Shown in pieces: positions 32,902-45,149 of a stretch of DNA of 64,000 bases (positions are counted from its first letter, which is position 1; the number at the start of each line of letters is the position of its first letter). The DNA comes from Symsagittifera roscoffensis (Eukaryota > Xenacoelomorpha > Acoela > Convolutidae). Location of the stretch: positions 11,950,517 to 12,014,516 of the forward strand of contig NC_087066.1 of the NCBI RefSeq assembly GCF_963678635.1, read 5' to 3'. Below the pieces are notes generated by a model. It ran no database searches and was not told the DNA's origin. It saw nothing but the letters and a program-made list of their open reading frames with translations. The position numbers and the translations under genes were made by a program.

Positions 32902-35870
32902 TTTGAGTAATATTTTTCAGCCAAACCGGATTTGAGCTTAGTACTCTTAACTGCTTGAATTTTTTGTTTACTTTTAGGTGAGATTGTTCACTTCGTCAAA
33001 TTAGAGAGCTCGAAATTGTTCTCATGGACGAACCATTTTATGGCTTCTTTTCATAGATTCATGACAATGTGTTTTGAGGGAATCGTGGCAGAAATTCTGC
33101 ATGTCAGAAAATTATGATATCATATTTCTGAAAGAAATGTGCTGAAAAATCATTCAGTTTCGGGCAGCTAAAACTGAAGGTCATTGGTCGCATTTGTCAA
33201 GATCTTGGTCACTTGTCAAATCAGTTGCTTGTCTCAATACATTTTGAAAATAATTTTCTCCTGAAATTTCTGCCGCTTCATTTACCGTTATAAAGTGGGA
33301 AAAATTTGTACAATTTATTTATCCCAAAATGGCAAACATAAAACTTTCAACACATAAATTAACAAAATATCATCAGATGTAACTTTCTCCATTTCACCCT
33401 CCATTTCTCCAATTTCATCATTTTTGAATTCAAAATGTAAATGAAAACAAACAAAACAATTCAAAAAAGAAAAGGAAAAGAGATCTTTAGTTAACAGTAA
33501 CAAACTTTAATTCCTTTTCGCATTATCTTTTTAACATTGTTAACAAAATCAGCGAATACTTGTTTTTTCTTCAGCAAAAAGCCTAGATGAGAGTCTGTAG
33601 TTTGATGTTTTTGTTGATGGCTTCGAAGGAAACTTTGCAGACGGATCGGACATAGAAAAAGTTGCGCAGTCAAATTTTCAAACAATCAGTCTCAATTTGT
33701 GGGAAAGACGTTTTTGGCGTTTTAATGACATCTGAAGAAAAGAAGTTAGTTTTTGAAGTGATAATTGCGTTAAAAAAATCAGAATATCATGATATCCTTC
33801 TTTATTTGTACTCGAAAATTATGTAGTGCCAAATTTTCATCACCTCTCATTTGCATTATAATGCTTTAGGCGCAATTTTATCAGGCAAAAGTCTAATTCA
33901 AACAGTTCTATACCCATAATTTATTAGTTTTATGCTAGTTATACCAATAGGTTCGTTCAAATTCTGTACCCATAGCTTATTAGTTTAAAATTAGCTATAC
34001 TCATAATTTCTTTCCAGGCCCAAAAGTCAATCAGAAAACTTACGATATGTTTGTTTCACAGTTTTCTCTATTGCTTGATAGTCCCGAAAAACTGATTTTT
34101 TTTGAAAAATGGGGCTTGGAATGATCAATTTGTTTGAGCAGGAAGTCAAAAAGTACCACTCTTCGCGCAATTGTGGAGTTCGTTTTGATTGTTGTCAAAC
34201 TAGAAAAAATGTAGGGACTAAACAAGGTTTTAGACCCACCAATAAATTGCATCAACAATATGATCACTCTATCAAAGCATAATCTAGTAACAAAAAGCAA
34301 CTGTATTTACAATTATAGGGTCTAATTTTGCTGGGAGGCTAGAATATAAAAGAATTTTCTGTTCTGTATTGTGTGCTATTTGCAGTATGCACTTTTTCTC
34401 CCTCAGATGGCAGAACAAAACTCTCGTTTATTTTAATTTAATTTCCTCAACAAACTAGATGTTATAATTTAGAAACAGATGGGTCATCAAAAACCGCTCT
34501 AACCTGCAATCACATGGAATACCTTGAGTGAAAGCACAACAAAAAGATTCATTACAATTCTAATTTTTGGCTTGTAGGCATAACTCAAGCAATTCTTCGA
34601 GCAGATTGATTAGTTTCTTTATCTTTAACTAAAGCGTTCCATCAAAAAAAATCATAGTTGAAGTCACTTTCAAGAATTTAGCAATGAAAACAAACCAGAC
34701 TGTTCGTATAGCAGGGCAAAACGCTGAATGTTTCGACTGCCTTCTATTGTTGATCTCAAAATTTTGGTTTGAAAAAACCGTAAAATTTCTCTTAGAAATT
34801 GAAAAGATTTTGGACGTTTAAAAAACTTATATACTCTTTTTTATATATTTAATCATTCCAAAACCAATGTCAAATTCGAAGCAAAGTATTTTGCGCAGTA
34901 GAACCTTGTAATATCAGCAACTTGTTTTCCTCACTTTAATTTGGAATGGTTGAAATGACGAGTGCGCTTTAATAAAACGAAAAATATCGAGCGTTACTTA
35001 AAACAACTTGAATTAGAGCCGTCGCATCAACCCCAGATTTAAACTATAGTGAATTTTTGAAAAATGGTTAGAAATGAAATATAATTCTTTTTACCTTAAA
35101 GCTCCAAACAATAATATTTTTCAGATGTTATTGTGAAAATTTCCGCCGAAATTTTTTTGTTCAAAAAAACTGAATTTTAAGTTTTTTGAATAAAAAATAT
35201 CACACAAAGCTTAAATATCCGGCATTTCTTCTATGATTTTTCTTTTTAGATAGAAAAAAGTGTATATTGGCCTCCGTTCAGTTTGAAAAAATATGTTTGC
35301 TGGATCAATTACCACGCTTAATTAATTTGCAAATACTTTTCCTGAATTGCAAATAAATACCTACGAGATATTTTAACCTTTCAAACCGATATGAATGAAA
35401 ACCAACCCATATATTTTTTATTTCAATTAAATTGCCACTTTCAGATTTCAACGAGCAAAAGAGCTTTTTTTTCTAAGTAGTTGGCTTCGTGATCTCTGCA
35501 ACTCTTTGAGACATATTTCAATAATTGCTAAATGAAACTATTTGAAAAAACTTAGAGGGACCAAAAATTGAGAATCCTTGTCTCGACGGCATAATTTAGC
35601 CAGTACATCAAAATTAATTTTAGGGTCAATAGGGCTGAAAAAATATCCTTGCAAACAATATAAAAATTGGAATTTAAGGCTGAATTTGTTGGGAAGCTGA
35701 CAAAAAACGACAGACAAAAGTTCGCACTGATGATCAAAATAAGCCAACAAAAAACTTTTGCGGAAAAATGATTGCTTCGATATAAGCATGAAATTGGCAT
35801 AAGCAAATATTCTGTCTGGAACTTTTTTTTCAACTTCCTGGTGTGAGCATCCTCAAACTTCTAAAGACTG
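32902..35870. other. AT-rich stretch, no gene I can support
   Basis: A minus-strand piece at about 34,046-34,201 has splice-like sites on both sides (TTTTTTCTAG acceptor; ATC/GTAAGT donor) and reads in one frame. The next acceptor (TTTTCTTCAG at 33,736) does not extend the frame usefully. Otherwise only short low-complexity ORFs are present. Confidence 0.35.
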
Positions 35871-35875
35871 CGTCT

Positions 35876-36085
35876 TCAAAAAGGATATGGCAGTTTATCG
35901 ACGTTAGACGCTGTAATTCTGTCATTTATTTTCACAGCAGGAACACCTAGAAAAAGGATAATTCCACAGCAATAAAACCTAGTTATGATGGCTAATTTAT
36001 GACATAATGGGTAACATGAGTCGTCAAAACAAGGTATATCAGTTCTTAGTTCATCCAAGTCAATCCAAATAGTTTCATCTAGCAT
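35876..36085 (-). CDS. Small ORF, 69 residues, possible membrane protein
   Basis: It starts at a real ATG and reads MLDETIWIDLDELRTDIPCF, then CYPLCHKL. A hydrophobic stretch (IITRFYCCGIILFLGVPAV) follows, with a polar tail. The stretch could be one membrane segment. The sequence CTTTTTCTAG/G inside is also an acceptor-like site, so this may be two overlapping possibilities. No family is recognised and no promoter or poly(A) signal is seen. It is uncertain. Confidence 0.25.
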   Translation of the reverse strand: MLDETIWIDLDELRTDIPCFDDSCYPLCHKLAIITRFYCCGIILFLGVPAVKINDRITASNVDKLPYPF

Positions 36086-36186
36086 TTGTCAAATTTTCAA
36101 CTATAAAACTCAAATACTTGCAAAGGAAACGATATAAACACGGTAATTTTTTTTTGCTTGCCAGAATCTGAAAGTCGCAACTGCTA

Positions 36187-36847
36187 TGTCCCGTAAATGT
36201 GTCATGACTCTGAAAACAGGATTTTTCTTCAATGTCTCGGCAACAATTATTTTAGAAAAACGCTAGATGCCTTGTTGACGCTGATGAAGTTGCAGCCGTC
36301 AACCAAGTAAGTAATTTCTTCTCAAATTGTTTTCGGAACAATGATGTAAACATAAGTACAAAATGACGTTACTTGCAGCATTTTAACAGTTCCTATTAGA
36401 TTGTTTCAAATCGAATTGCAATGATTTCTGAGTTGGATTAAATCACCGCCCACGCTTAAACTACAGAAAATGTATCGCTTGCTTATATCTAAATTAGCTA
36501 GATTGGCTATTTTCAAACCAACCTAATATACATTTAACGACAGATGTTTTTTTCTCCAATTTTCAGCTCATAGCGTCAGTACATTTCTGATGATAACTCA
36601 AACTTCATTCAAAAGAGTTAAAAAACTTCATTCTAGTTACAAAGATGAAATTGCCCTGAAGTTGAAACACCACAACGAGTGTGGAAACTTTTTAAAAATT
36701 TTTTTGGATAGTCGGAACAATAAATTGACAGAAATGAATCATTTCGTTTTTCATTCTGATTTTTTTTCCAAACCAACTTATCCCTTTATGTTCTCGGATT
36801 TTCCTCTCAACTTAAATAAGTATATTAGTCTCATTGGATACAATTAA
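36187..36847 (+). CDS. Possible exons of an unknown gene
   Basis: An ATG at 36,187 opens a 26-codon frame (MSRKCVMTLKTGFFFNVSAT). A very good donor (ACCAA/GTAAGT) is at 36,306 and a TTTTCAG acceptor ends at 36,566. After it a frame with ATG at 36,590 runs to TAA 36,845-36,847 and reads KKLHSSYKDEIALKLKHHNE. The pieces do not join in one frame with the sites I can see, so the model is incomplete. No domain is recognised. Confidence 0.2.
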
Positions 36848-37583
36848 AGGATTTTGCCGTCATTTTGAAAGTTCAACCGGAGCATATGATCTAAGTATAA
36901 AAAACCAAAAACGAAAAGAACAAAAAACAGTTCCAGGAAGTGAAGTTTTGTTCACCATTTTTATTTTTCATTTAATTTATACGAGGCTCTCAAATTTCAC
37001 TTAAGTCAAAAACAGTTTAAAAATGCATTTTCGTTATGGTGATTTTTTGCTCACATAACAATATAATCACAACAAATAATCAAATCTGGATTTTACGACA
37101 CCTTCTTGGCGTAGAAAATTTACAGCACTTATCAAATCTTTCATTTGCTACATCAAAGCATTGGTTATTTGGTTATTGAATACAAAAAAATGTGACTGCT
37201 CGTCTCAATGCAAGCGCAAAACCTCAAGTTTAGCCTAAAATTAATTTAATATACCTTTTCTTATCAACGTTTTATTTTAGTTTCGAGCAAATTAATATAT
37301 ATTTTTAAATATTTGCTGCCATAATTTGATATTAGGAGAATTGAAGGAGAGAAAAAAAATTGTTTTTGCATTACAAATAGAAAAAATACTAGACATCTGA
37401 ATTTTCCAGTTAGCGTCTTCACATGTAAGGTAATTACGAAGCGTGCATTGGAAATGGGAACAATAACTTTGTAATGCAACACAATGATGCCAATACCTGC
37501 AGAACGCGCTTTCCAGAAGCTTAAATACAAAATTTGAAAGTATATTTTTTAACTAGCAGAAATTATTCATTTGAGAAAATCTG

Positions 37584-37775
37584 ATGGAAACATCTGCTGG
37601 AAATTTTGTCCCTAAAAACACCAGTTTGTTTCTGATAACATTCCACTTAAGTTTTTCCGGATGTTCCAGAGCATATGGCTCATTTCCAATCTCTCGGCTC
37701 GCAAGAAATTCAAAAACTGAATGCATTGGTAAATGTCAAGATGCAACCATCACCCATAAAACTTTCCCATCCTAA
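37584..37775 (+). CDS. Small ORF with PAN/apple-like cysteines
   Basis: The 63-residue frame starts at ATG. It has a hydrophobic stretch (SLFLITFHLSFSG) and then GCSRAYGSFPISR and SKTECIGKCQDA. The spacing C...EC-x2-KC is reminiscent of PAN/apple extracellular modules, but only part of a module is present. A donor-like ATTG/GTAAAT lies inside at 37,727. It may be an exon of a larger gene or a remnant. Confidence 0.3.
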   Translation: METSAGNFVPKNTSLFLITFHLSFSGCSRAYGSFPISRLARNSKTECIGKCQDATITHKTFPS

Positions 37776-39510
37776 AGAATCTCCTAGTCGATAAGGATGG
37801 CAACTTTGTTTCATTTAAGCCAATCAAATACACATACTTGACTAGCAGTATAACTACAAATATAAAAAATTAAACCAAACCAAGTAGTTAGTATAAAATC
37901 TCTGGTTTTTTTCCATTTGCTATTTGTCGCAGAACAGACAAAATTTTCAATACTTTGAAGAAGTTAACTGGAAAATTTTTTTCAAATCACATTTTGTCAA
38001 AAGGGATTAATATTTGAGCTAATGTGAATATAAAAACCTGCTTCAATTTGTTTGAGAATCAAAATGGTGGTTTTATTTCAGCATCATTTGTTGCCATATG
38101 GTTAAAAACCACATAAATATATTTCAATATAAAAATGTTACAAATTAAAAAATTAAAATAATTTTCTGATAATTTTTTGAAAATAAAATAGTTTGAAATT
38201 GTCCAAAAGTTGATATGGTAGTTTTTATTCGTAAACTTGCCATCAGAAAACAATTGCCCTCAAGCAAAATAGACTGCTTAAAGGCTTGTCTGCTTAACTA
38301 TTGTTTATTAATTGGTGGGCATAACTGGTTTTAGTCATATCTTACTGCTGAAACATAATATGTTTTTAACTGGCATCGTTCGAATGTCCGTCCAGCGAAT
38401 TATAAGTTCAAAAAATGTAATTTAAAGACTTAATTATACAATCAGATACATTGAAATTCCAGGTATAATAGAAAGCTGGTAATAAAGTTTAAATTATTTT
38501 CGCAAAATGTGTTTTTTGTTTCATACTTTGGATGTTGCATGAAACTTTCAGGTTGAAAAAAAAAATTAAATTAATTCAATAGTGGATTAAACAAAACGAT
38601 AACTTAGATAATTATTATTTGGAGCACTCATTCCCGAGGCTCAGTTGGAACAAAATTTTACGAGAATTCAAAACAAATTTGTACATTGATTGAGAAAAAA
38701 TGATAAAAAAATATCCCTATAAAACTGGTTTCAAGGATTAACAGTTGTTTTCGGGTCTTAAAGGGTCATTAATCGACATGTATAGTAAACAGATAGCTTA
38801 ATAGCCGGATAGTGTAGAGCAGGGATTTTCCCATTTGGAACCCCAAATAAACTGGCGAATTCCAAAAAAAAATTTTAGGTTTAAAAAATGTTCAACTGAG
38901 GAATCAGTTTTTCAAAATCTGCTGGGCATTTTTTGGCTTGAAGATTTAAAGCAATCAATACTTTTTAAACAATACTTTTGCTTTTGTTTTTTGCTCCGCG
39001 AGGATGCCACCTTTTTCTACATTTTAGTTTCAAGCCAATCAGAACCAAGTATTTCACACGCAGCAATATCCCAACACATAGTGGCATAAAATAACCCCAA
39101 TTTGCTTCTGTTTCCAATTAGTCGGTTGGGCAAACAAACAAGACAATACCATGACTTGATGACTTGAAAACAAAAATTAAATAATAGTTTTTTTGAAAGT
39201 CATTCAAACTAAACTATACTGTTTTAGTAAGTATTCAGATAAGCTTCTGAAAATTGATTTGAATTTGTCAAGAATTTAATATTGTAGTTTCATGCAAAAA
39301 ATTGTTCTCAGAAAAGAAACATTTGCTTATGCAAAAGTGTCTGCTTGCTGGCCTGACTGCTAACAATTGTGATAGCAAATGCTATGCAAACCTTTGTTCT
39401 TCTATTACGGCTAAACCAAGTTCTAAGCTGCCAGGTTTCAACTTTTCATGCAGCTAAACTGGGTTTAAGTGTTTTTTTTTGCTATGATTTTAGGTATGCG
39501 CATCAGATTA
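37776..39510. other. AT-rich stretch, nothing recognised
   Basis: There are no supported genes, splice-bounded exons or repeats with counterparts. The ORF at 38,835-39,089 starts at a non-ATG codon and has no support. Confidence 0.45.
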
Positions 39511-40509
39511 CCCTCACTAGAATTCATAGAAAATAATCGATTATAAGGGATAGTATCGGCACAAATTTAACCCATATAATCTATTCTTATGTCTCATTCA
39601 ACCATGAAAACGGAATTTAAGTGGTTTATTGTCGAATTCTTCACAGTCAATTAAAACCGATTCTAATGAGAAAGCTTAGGCCACAAAAATCCATGGAAGT
39701 TTTTTTTTGCAGAAAAAAGTTTATAACTAACTAAACTCTTGAATTGTTTGGATGTCATCTGTGCACAATTGCATTTGTAAAAAGTCCGTTGACACCAAAA
39801 TTTTTTAAATCATTGTTCTGCGCTATAAAATAGAGTTATAAAATCAAGTTTAGAACCCGAACGAAAATAATCATACCAGTTTTATCACCCCCTCAACGTT
39901 TAACAACCGCCCCTCTTTTAAATCCACCCTTCTATTAAAAAAACTCAAAAACGTTCATCCACATCCACCTATCCCCCCACACTATCACCACTTCCTCAAT
40001 AAATCATTCCTGTGGAACCATTTTCTTTGCCACTTCCACCACTAAATACCCCCACCTTCAAGTGATGGGGAAATAAAGGGCTGGAAGGGGCAGTGGGCGG
40101 TGAGAGGGATAGAGGGCGATTGGCAATTTTCTACTATAGCGATGGTAAAAATAACAGTTAAATAAAATATTAAACAGCGAAATTGAAAAATAGAACTTTA
40201 AAATTATAAAAATTTATGTGAAAAATAAGAAATAATGAAACGTAATCCGTAGCAACTGCACTAAACAGGCAAAGAGATAACTTGCAAATTTTCGATGAAA
40301 ATGGGTTATATTGACAAATATGATTGTGTTCCATTTTTAGTGGATTATAATAGAGTATACTAGATTATAATGTATTGTATTAATACAAAATATTTAAGGA
40401 TTGTAATCCATTTGACTTGAATTATGATATGATATTTTTTTGTAGTTTATGGATACTGACTATAAAATGACAGTTTAATCGATTATGATCCAAGAAACTC
40501 CATTGAGGG
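39511..40509. mobile_element. 1.0-kb MITE, same family as 29,383-30,244
   Basis: The ends are imperfect inverted repeats: CCCTCAC...ATAATCGATTATAA at the left, matched by CCCTCA...ATAATCGATTA read from the right. It is flanked by TTA/TAA. The interior shares GTAGCAACTGCACTAAACAG with the inner element of the CUB intron, in the opposite orientation. The centre is C-rich and then G-rich (39,889-40,120). No coding capacity. Confidence 0.6.
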
Positions 40510-40599
40510 TAAATTTTTCAAGTTTCGCTCCTGGTTTTAGAAGTCTTAACTGGCAAGAAATGATTCTTCAAGTTTCAAGATAAGACCGGGAATGAATTG

Positions 40600-40745
40600 A
40601 CCCGCTCAACCAAACGCAGACAAAAAATAGTGGTTGTCATTCAATATGTGGTTGCCACTCAATGAGTCGTTGCCACTCAAAAGGCCGCACAACCAAATAC
40701 AGACAAAAAGTAGTGGTTTTCACTCAGTATGTGACACCGAAAGTA
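40600..40745. repeat. Small tandem repeat
   Basis: A unit of about 75 bases (CAACCAAA-x2-CAGACAAAAA-x-TAGTGGTT...CACTCA) occurs twice, near 40,607 and 40,686. Within it a unit of about 20 bases (GTGGTTGCCACTCAATGAGT) is repeated three times. Confidence 0.6.
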
Positions 40746-41553
40746 GTAGTTGACATAAAATACAACACTTTCCTAATACAAGTTAATAAATTTTGGTTAA
40801 TTTTGTGTTGAGAACCCAAATGAAGGGTGCAAAAAGTTGTTTTTATAAAATAACCGTTTTTGAGGCTAAACACCATTTTTGTTCAACAATGGGTTTTTAG
40901 GCAAAAATGAGCGTCCTTGATTAATGGAATCAACACGACCTGTTTTTTTTTCTAAAAAACTGAGCAATTAAAAGTAGAATGGTAACCTGTGTATCTAGAA
41001 GAGCAATACTACTAGGAAATAATCTAAAGATATAGCTATTATAAAATCTTACTATCGTCGCAAAAACTATTAAAGCTACCCTAACTCAAATAACTGTTTG
41101 CTTTGGTTGGTAAGCTCAGTCTGAACAAATGTCTCTGAAAAGACATTTTCAAAACCATCTACTCGAATAAAACTAAAATTTCGAGCTCTGATTTTTTGAT
41201 TGAACTATTTTTAATTCAGCAATTTTTTCAATGAGGTTCCAATTAGTGTGTTGTTAAAGAATGCAAAGCCAGTTACAGATTCTCTTTCAAAATTGTAGAC
41301 AAAAATCATTTAAAATCAAATTTGTAGTCAGCAAAGAAAAATAACAGATAGCTGACCAAAAAGATAAGTCTGTCAACAGTATTAATTTAGAAAAAAATAT
41401 ATAAGTCCCCGAATCAGTTATTTTTCAACACAACTCTCAATTTCACTATTTGAATTGGGCCTGCCGTTGTTTTCTATACTTTTTCAGAAACCTGCTTTCA
41501 GCGCACATAATTTTACTAGCAATTAAAACGAATTTCAATACTGAACATCTGAG

Positions 41554-41941
41554 GGGGGCGTTCAACAGTGCCGAAGTACAACAGTGCCGAAAAAGGCGGG
41601 AAAATATCAGAATAATTTACACGCTTTTTCTAAAGAGCGGGAAATTACTGACGCTATATATCAAAGAAAATCACTCCAATTTTGGCGCCAATATGTCTGC
41701 AACTGCAAATTAAACAAATATTTTGGCGCCAAAACGTGTAAACTGCAAATTTTCTCGCTCAAAATCTTAAAGTTTTACTTAAAATTGTAAACGATCGCTG
41801 TTTAGTTTTTTATTGCTGCACTTAATATGTTGAAATCTGTTCAAATTTTCGACACTGTTGAACATAGTTTTCAATTTCGGCACTGTTGAACAAGGTTTTC
41901 ATTTTCGGCACTGCTGTACTTCGGCACTGTTGTACTGCCCC
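41554..41941. mobile_element. 388-bp MITE, hAT-like ends with target duplication
   Basis: It is flanked by CATCTGAG on both sides (41,546-41,553 and 41,942-41,949), an 8-bp duplication, or 7 bp if the outer C belongs to the element. The ends begin GGGGGCGTTCAACAGTGCCG and, inverted, GGGGCAGTACAACAGTGCCG. The unit CAACAGTGCCGAA, or its complement, occurs about six times near the ends, like transposase-binding subterminal repeats. An 8-bp duplication is typical of hAT elements. No transposase is encoded. Confidence 0.85.
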
Positions 41942-41959
41942 CATCTGAGACACCGTAGT

Positions 41960-42520
41960 ATTGAACGTATAAAACTCTTTTCAATTTACTTGTGCCGGTT
42001 TTTGATTCTACATAAGACAGCCAGTGATTTATTTGTGCTTTATTTGAATGCAGGTAATTTAGTTTTAAACTAATAGAGACTTTTAAAAGCATATTGTTAT
42101 GTTCTCTAGCATCTACGTTTGATTTTACTCGTGCCGGTTTTTGATTCCACATAAGACAGCCAGTGATTAGTTTTTGTTTTATTTGAATGCAGATAATTTA
42201 GTTTAAAACTTATAGAGGCTTTTGAAAGTTTTTTTGTTATGCTCTCTAGCATCTACTTTTGATTTTACTCCTGCTGGTTTTTGATTCTGCATAAAATTGA
42301 GACAATAATTAGTTTGTTTTAAAATTTGAATGAAGATAGTTCAGTTTTACACTTATAGAAGTTTATAAAAACTAGCAGCTTTTTCTAGCAGCATTTTCTT
42401 TCGATTTAGCACGTGCCGGTTTTTTGTTTCTGCCTAAAACAGAGACAGTAATTTATTTGTAATTTATTTGAAAGAAGGTAATTTAACTTTACACTAGTGG
42501 GGAAAACGAACACAAAACGA
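41960..42520 (+). repeat. Tandem repeat, four units of about 140 bases
   Basis: GTGCCGGTTTTTGATTC-like starts occur at 41,992, 42,131, 42,271 and 42,413, with matching AAGACAGCCAGTGATTA and CTCTCTAGCATCTAC blocks. Units 1 and 2 are closest; 3 and 4 are more diverged. It may be a short satellite. It lies just right of the hAT-like MITE. Confidence 0.85.
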
Positions 42521-44893
42521 AAGTTTACGGCTAGGTATGCCAATTTTTGAGAGGTTCCTAGGGCATAAAAAATTCAGCTAAAGTTTTTCATTATTCACAA
42601 AAAAATTTAATGGCTACCTTAACTAAAGTTATCAATAAATGATTTGAATGAAAAACCAGTTTTCAGTGCATCCGAAAAAATTACTTTCAACCGGCAAGTT
42701 TTCTAGAGGAGTGAAAATGATTTAAAAGCCGCATTTGCAAAATTCTCACAGTAAAAATTGCAAACAATTTGTTTTTTCCGTCAAAACGCTTAACAAAAGC
42801 ACGGCTCGATTGTTAACAACTTTTTTCAGCTAGAACACTTACCGCAGATGAGTAAAAAAAATTACACTTAGAGTATAATAAAAATACCTCGATATTGATT
42901 ACTGTTTTGCTCATAAGATGTGATCATATGCTCTCAGTTGATGTTTTTTTTCGAACTTTCAAGATTCTATGTAGTTGTTCAAAATTATTCTTAAAAAAAT
43001 CATTTTTGTTTAATTTAACTGTACATTTGCGTTGAGTTTTCTCCACTACTGTATTTTTAAACCAATCGCGCTGCAGACAAAAAGTAAGTGTCCTATTTTC
43101 ATTCACTAGTAGAATAATTCAGCAAAATGGATTTAATTTTTTCTAAACTGTCAGACATTTTTGTTTCAGTTCGACTATTTTCAAGCAAAGTCTTTAAAGT
43201 CTAGAACCAGATTCAATTCAGCCAAAAAAGTTAAGCTTACCATGTGACAGTTTTGACAGTTTTGAGCCTGACTAATTCTCGATTGATTAAATTGGATTCC
43301 TGGATTGAATTGGGCCTTTCAAAATTGTGTTGATATATTAAAGGTCAAGAAAGGACTCCATTTCAAAATTTCAACGACAAAAAAGTTTTTTCCGAACATT
43401 TATGTCATCTAGTGACAAATAACCTACAGCTAATAAATATTTCTGGAATCAATTTTGGATTCAATTTTATTTTCTTTTAGTTTTCCTGAAAAATAATGTG
43501 GCTCTATTAGTTTAAAAATTTGTGTGATCCTAGTTTTCATTTCCAAATAAATCAATCGGATTTCCGTTTTTCTAGTTTAGCATAAATAATTTCAATATTT
43601 TTGTTCTTAGGCCTCAAAATTCTTATCATGAACGCAAATTGAAATTTTTTTCTACATTTTACTCGATTCCAAAAAAAATAAACATTTTTATAAAATAAAC
43701 GTTTTTGAGGCTAAACGCCATTTTTGTTCACCAATGGATTTTTTAGGCAAAAATTAGTGTCTTTGATTAATGGAATCAACACGACCCGTTTTTTTTCTAA
43801 AAAACTGAGCAATTAAAAGTAGAATGGTAACCTGTGTATCTAGAACAGCAATACTACTCGGAAATAATCTAAAGATATAGCTATTATAATATCTTACTAT
43901 CGTCGCAAAAACTATTAAAGCTACCCTAACTTAAATTATTGTTTGCTTTGGTTGGTAAGCTCAGTCTGAACTAACGTCCCTAAAAAGACGTTTTCAAAAC
44001 CATCTACTCGAATAAAACTAAAATTTCGAGCTCTGATTTTTTGATTGAACTATTCCTAATTCAACTACTTTTTCATTAAGATTCTGATTAGTGTGTTGCT
44101 AAAGAATGCAAAGCCAATTACAGATTTGTTCTCAGATTTATAGACAAAAATCAATTTTGTAGTCAGCAAAGAAAAATAACAGATAGCTGACCAAAGAGAT
44201 AAGTCTTAAAAAAAAATCATTTTTGTTTAATTTAATTTTACATTTGCGTTGAGTTTTCTCCACTACTGTATTTTTAAACCAGTCGCGCTGCAGATAAAAT
44301 GTAAGTTTGCTATTTTCATTCACTAGTAGAATAATTCAGCAATACGGATTTAATTGTTTCTAAACTGTCAGACATTTTTGTTTCAGTTCGACTGTTTTCA
44401 AGCAAAATCTTTGAAGTCTAGAACCATATTCAATTCAACCAAAAAAAATTAAATTTACCATGTGACAGCACAGTTTTGAGCCTGACTGATTCTCGATTGA
44501 TTGAATTGGGTTCCTGGGTTAATTTGGGCCTTTCAAAAATGTGGTGATATATAAAAAGTCAAAAAGGACTCCATTTCAAAATTTTAACGACAAAAAAGTG
44601 TTTACTACAGCTATTAACTTTTTCTGAGAGTAAATAAATTTTGGATTCAAAATCATTTTCTTTTAGTTTTCCTGAAAATTAATGTCGCTCTATTAGTTTA
44701 AAAATTTGTGTGTCCCTAGTTTTCGTTTCCAAATAAATCAATCGGATGTCCGTTTTTCCAGTTTAGCATAAATAATTTCATAGGCCTCAAAATTTTTATT
44801 ATAGGCCTCATTGTTCATAGGCCTCAAAATTCTTATCATGAACGCAAATTGAAATTTTTTTTTACATTTTACGCGATTCTTTCATTCTTTCGT

Positions 44894-45141
44894 TCATCCT
44901 TTGCTATTGATGAATTCAGAAACAATTTTTAAAACAGATACAGCTCCAAATACTAGCTCAGTGAAATCAAGTACCAAATGTGAACGGTTACCACTAACAG
45001 TCAGCTGGATTCGACAATTAATAATACACATCGTTAATGGATTGTGATATTTAAAAATTTTAAGTGGAAAACGGAGTATATGGGCAAATCCCACTATATA
45101 TTTATGGAAACCACAAGATGCTTGTGGAATTTGCATTTTTC
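44894..45141 (-). CDS. CUB-like exon of a second gene or pseudogene
   Basis: The exon begins after TTTTGTTAG and reads SCGFHKYIVGFAHILRFPLK, then YHNPL, CIINCRIQLTVSGNRSHLVL and DFTELVFGA. CUB domains show this order: cysteine, G-x-I, a proline-bearing P-x-Y-x-N-like stretch, C-x-W/I-x-I, G-x-x-I-x-L-x-F, and L-x-I. Three to four of these positions are met, so a diverged CUB domain is likely. It ends in a TGA, or at a possible donor (CTA/GTATTT). I found no neighbouring exons in the repeats on either side, so it may be a stranded remnant. Like the first CUB gene, it is on the minus strand. Confidence 0.4.
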
Positions 45142-45149
45142 CTAACAAA

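Larger units (their letters stand above)
40830..44885 (+). repeat. Large direct duplication, second copy with internal deletion
   Basis: Block A (40,830-41,395) recurs as A' (43,674-44,205). Block B (42,975-43,660) recurs as B' (44,207-44,885). A and B are 1.58 kb apart, but A' and B' abut. So one original segment A-x-B was duplicated. Then either the second copy lost the middle or the first gained it. That middle holds a MITE (41,554-41,941) and a 140-bp tandem repeat. Similarity is high over long runs, for example TAGAATGGTAACCTGTGTAT in both. No coding content is seen. Confidence 0.85.

Noticed and set aside
33490-34300. A minus-strand spliced gene (exon 34,046-34,201 plus 33,500-33,735)
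   Set aside because: The splice-like sites are attractive, but the frames do not join beyond three codons and several conflicting frames look equally coding-like.
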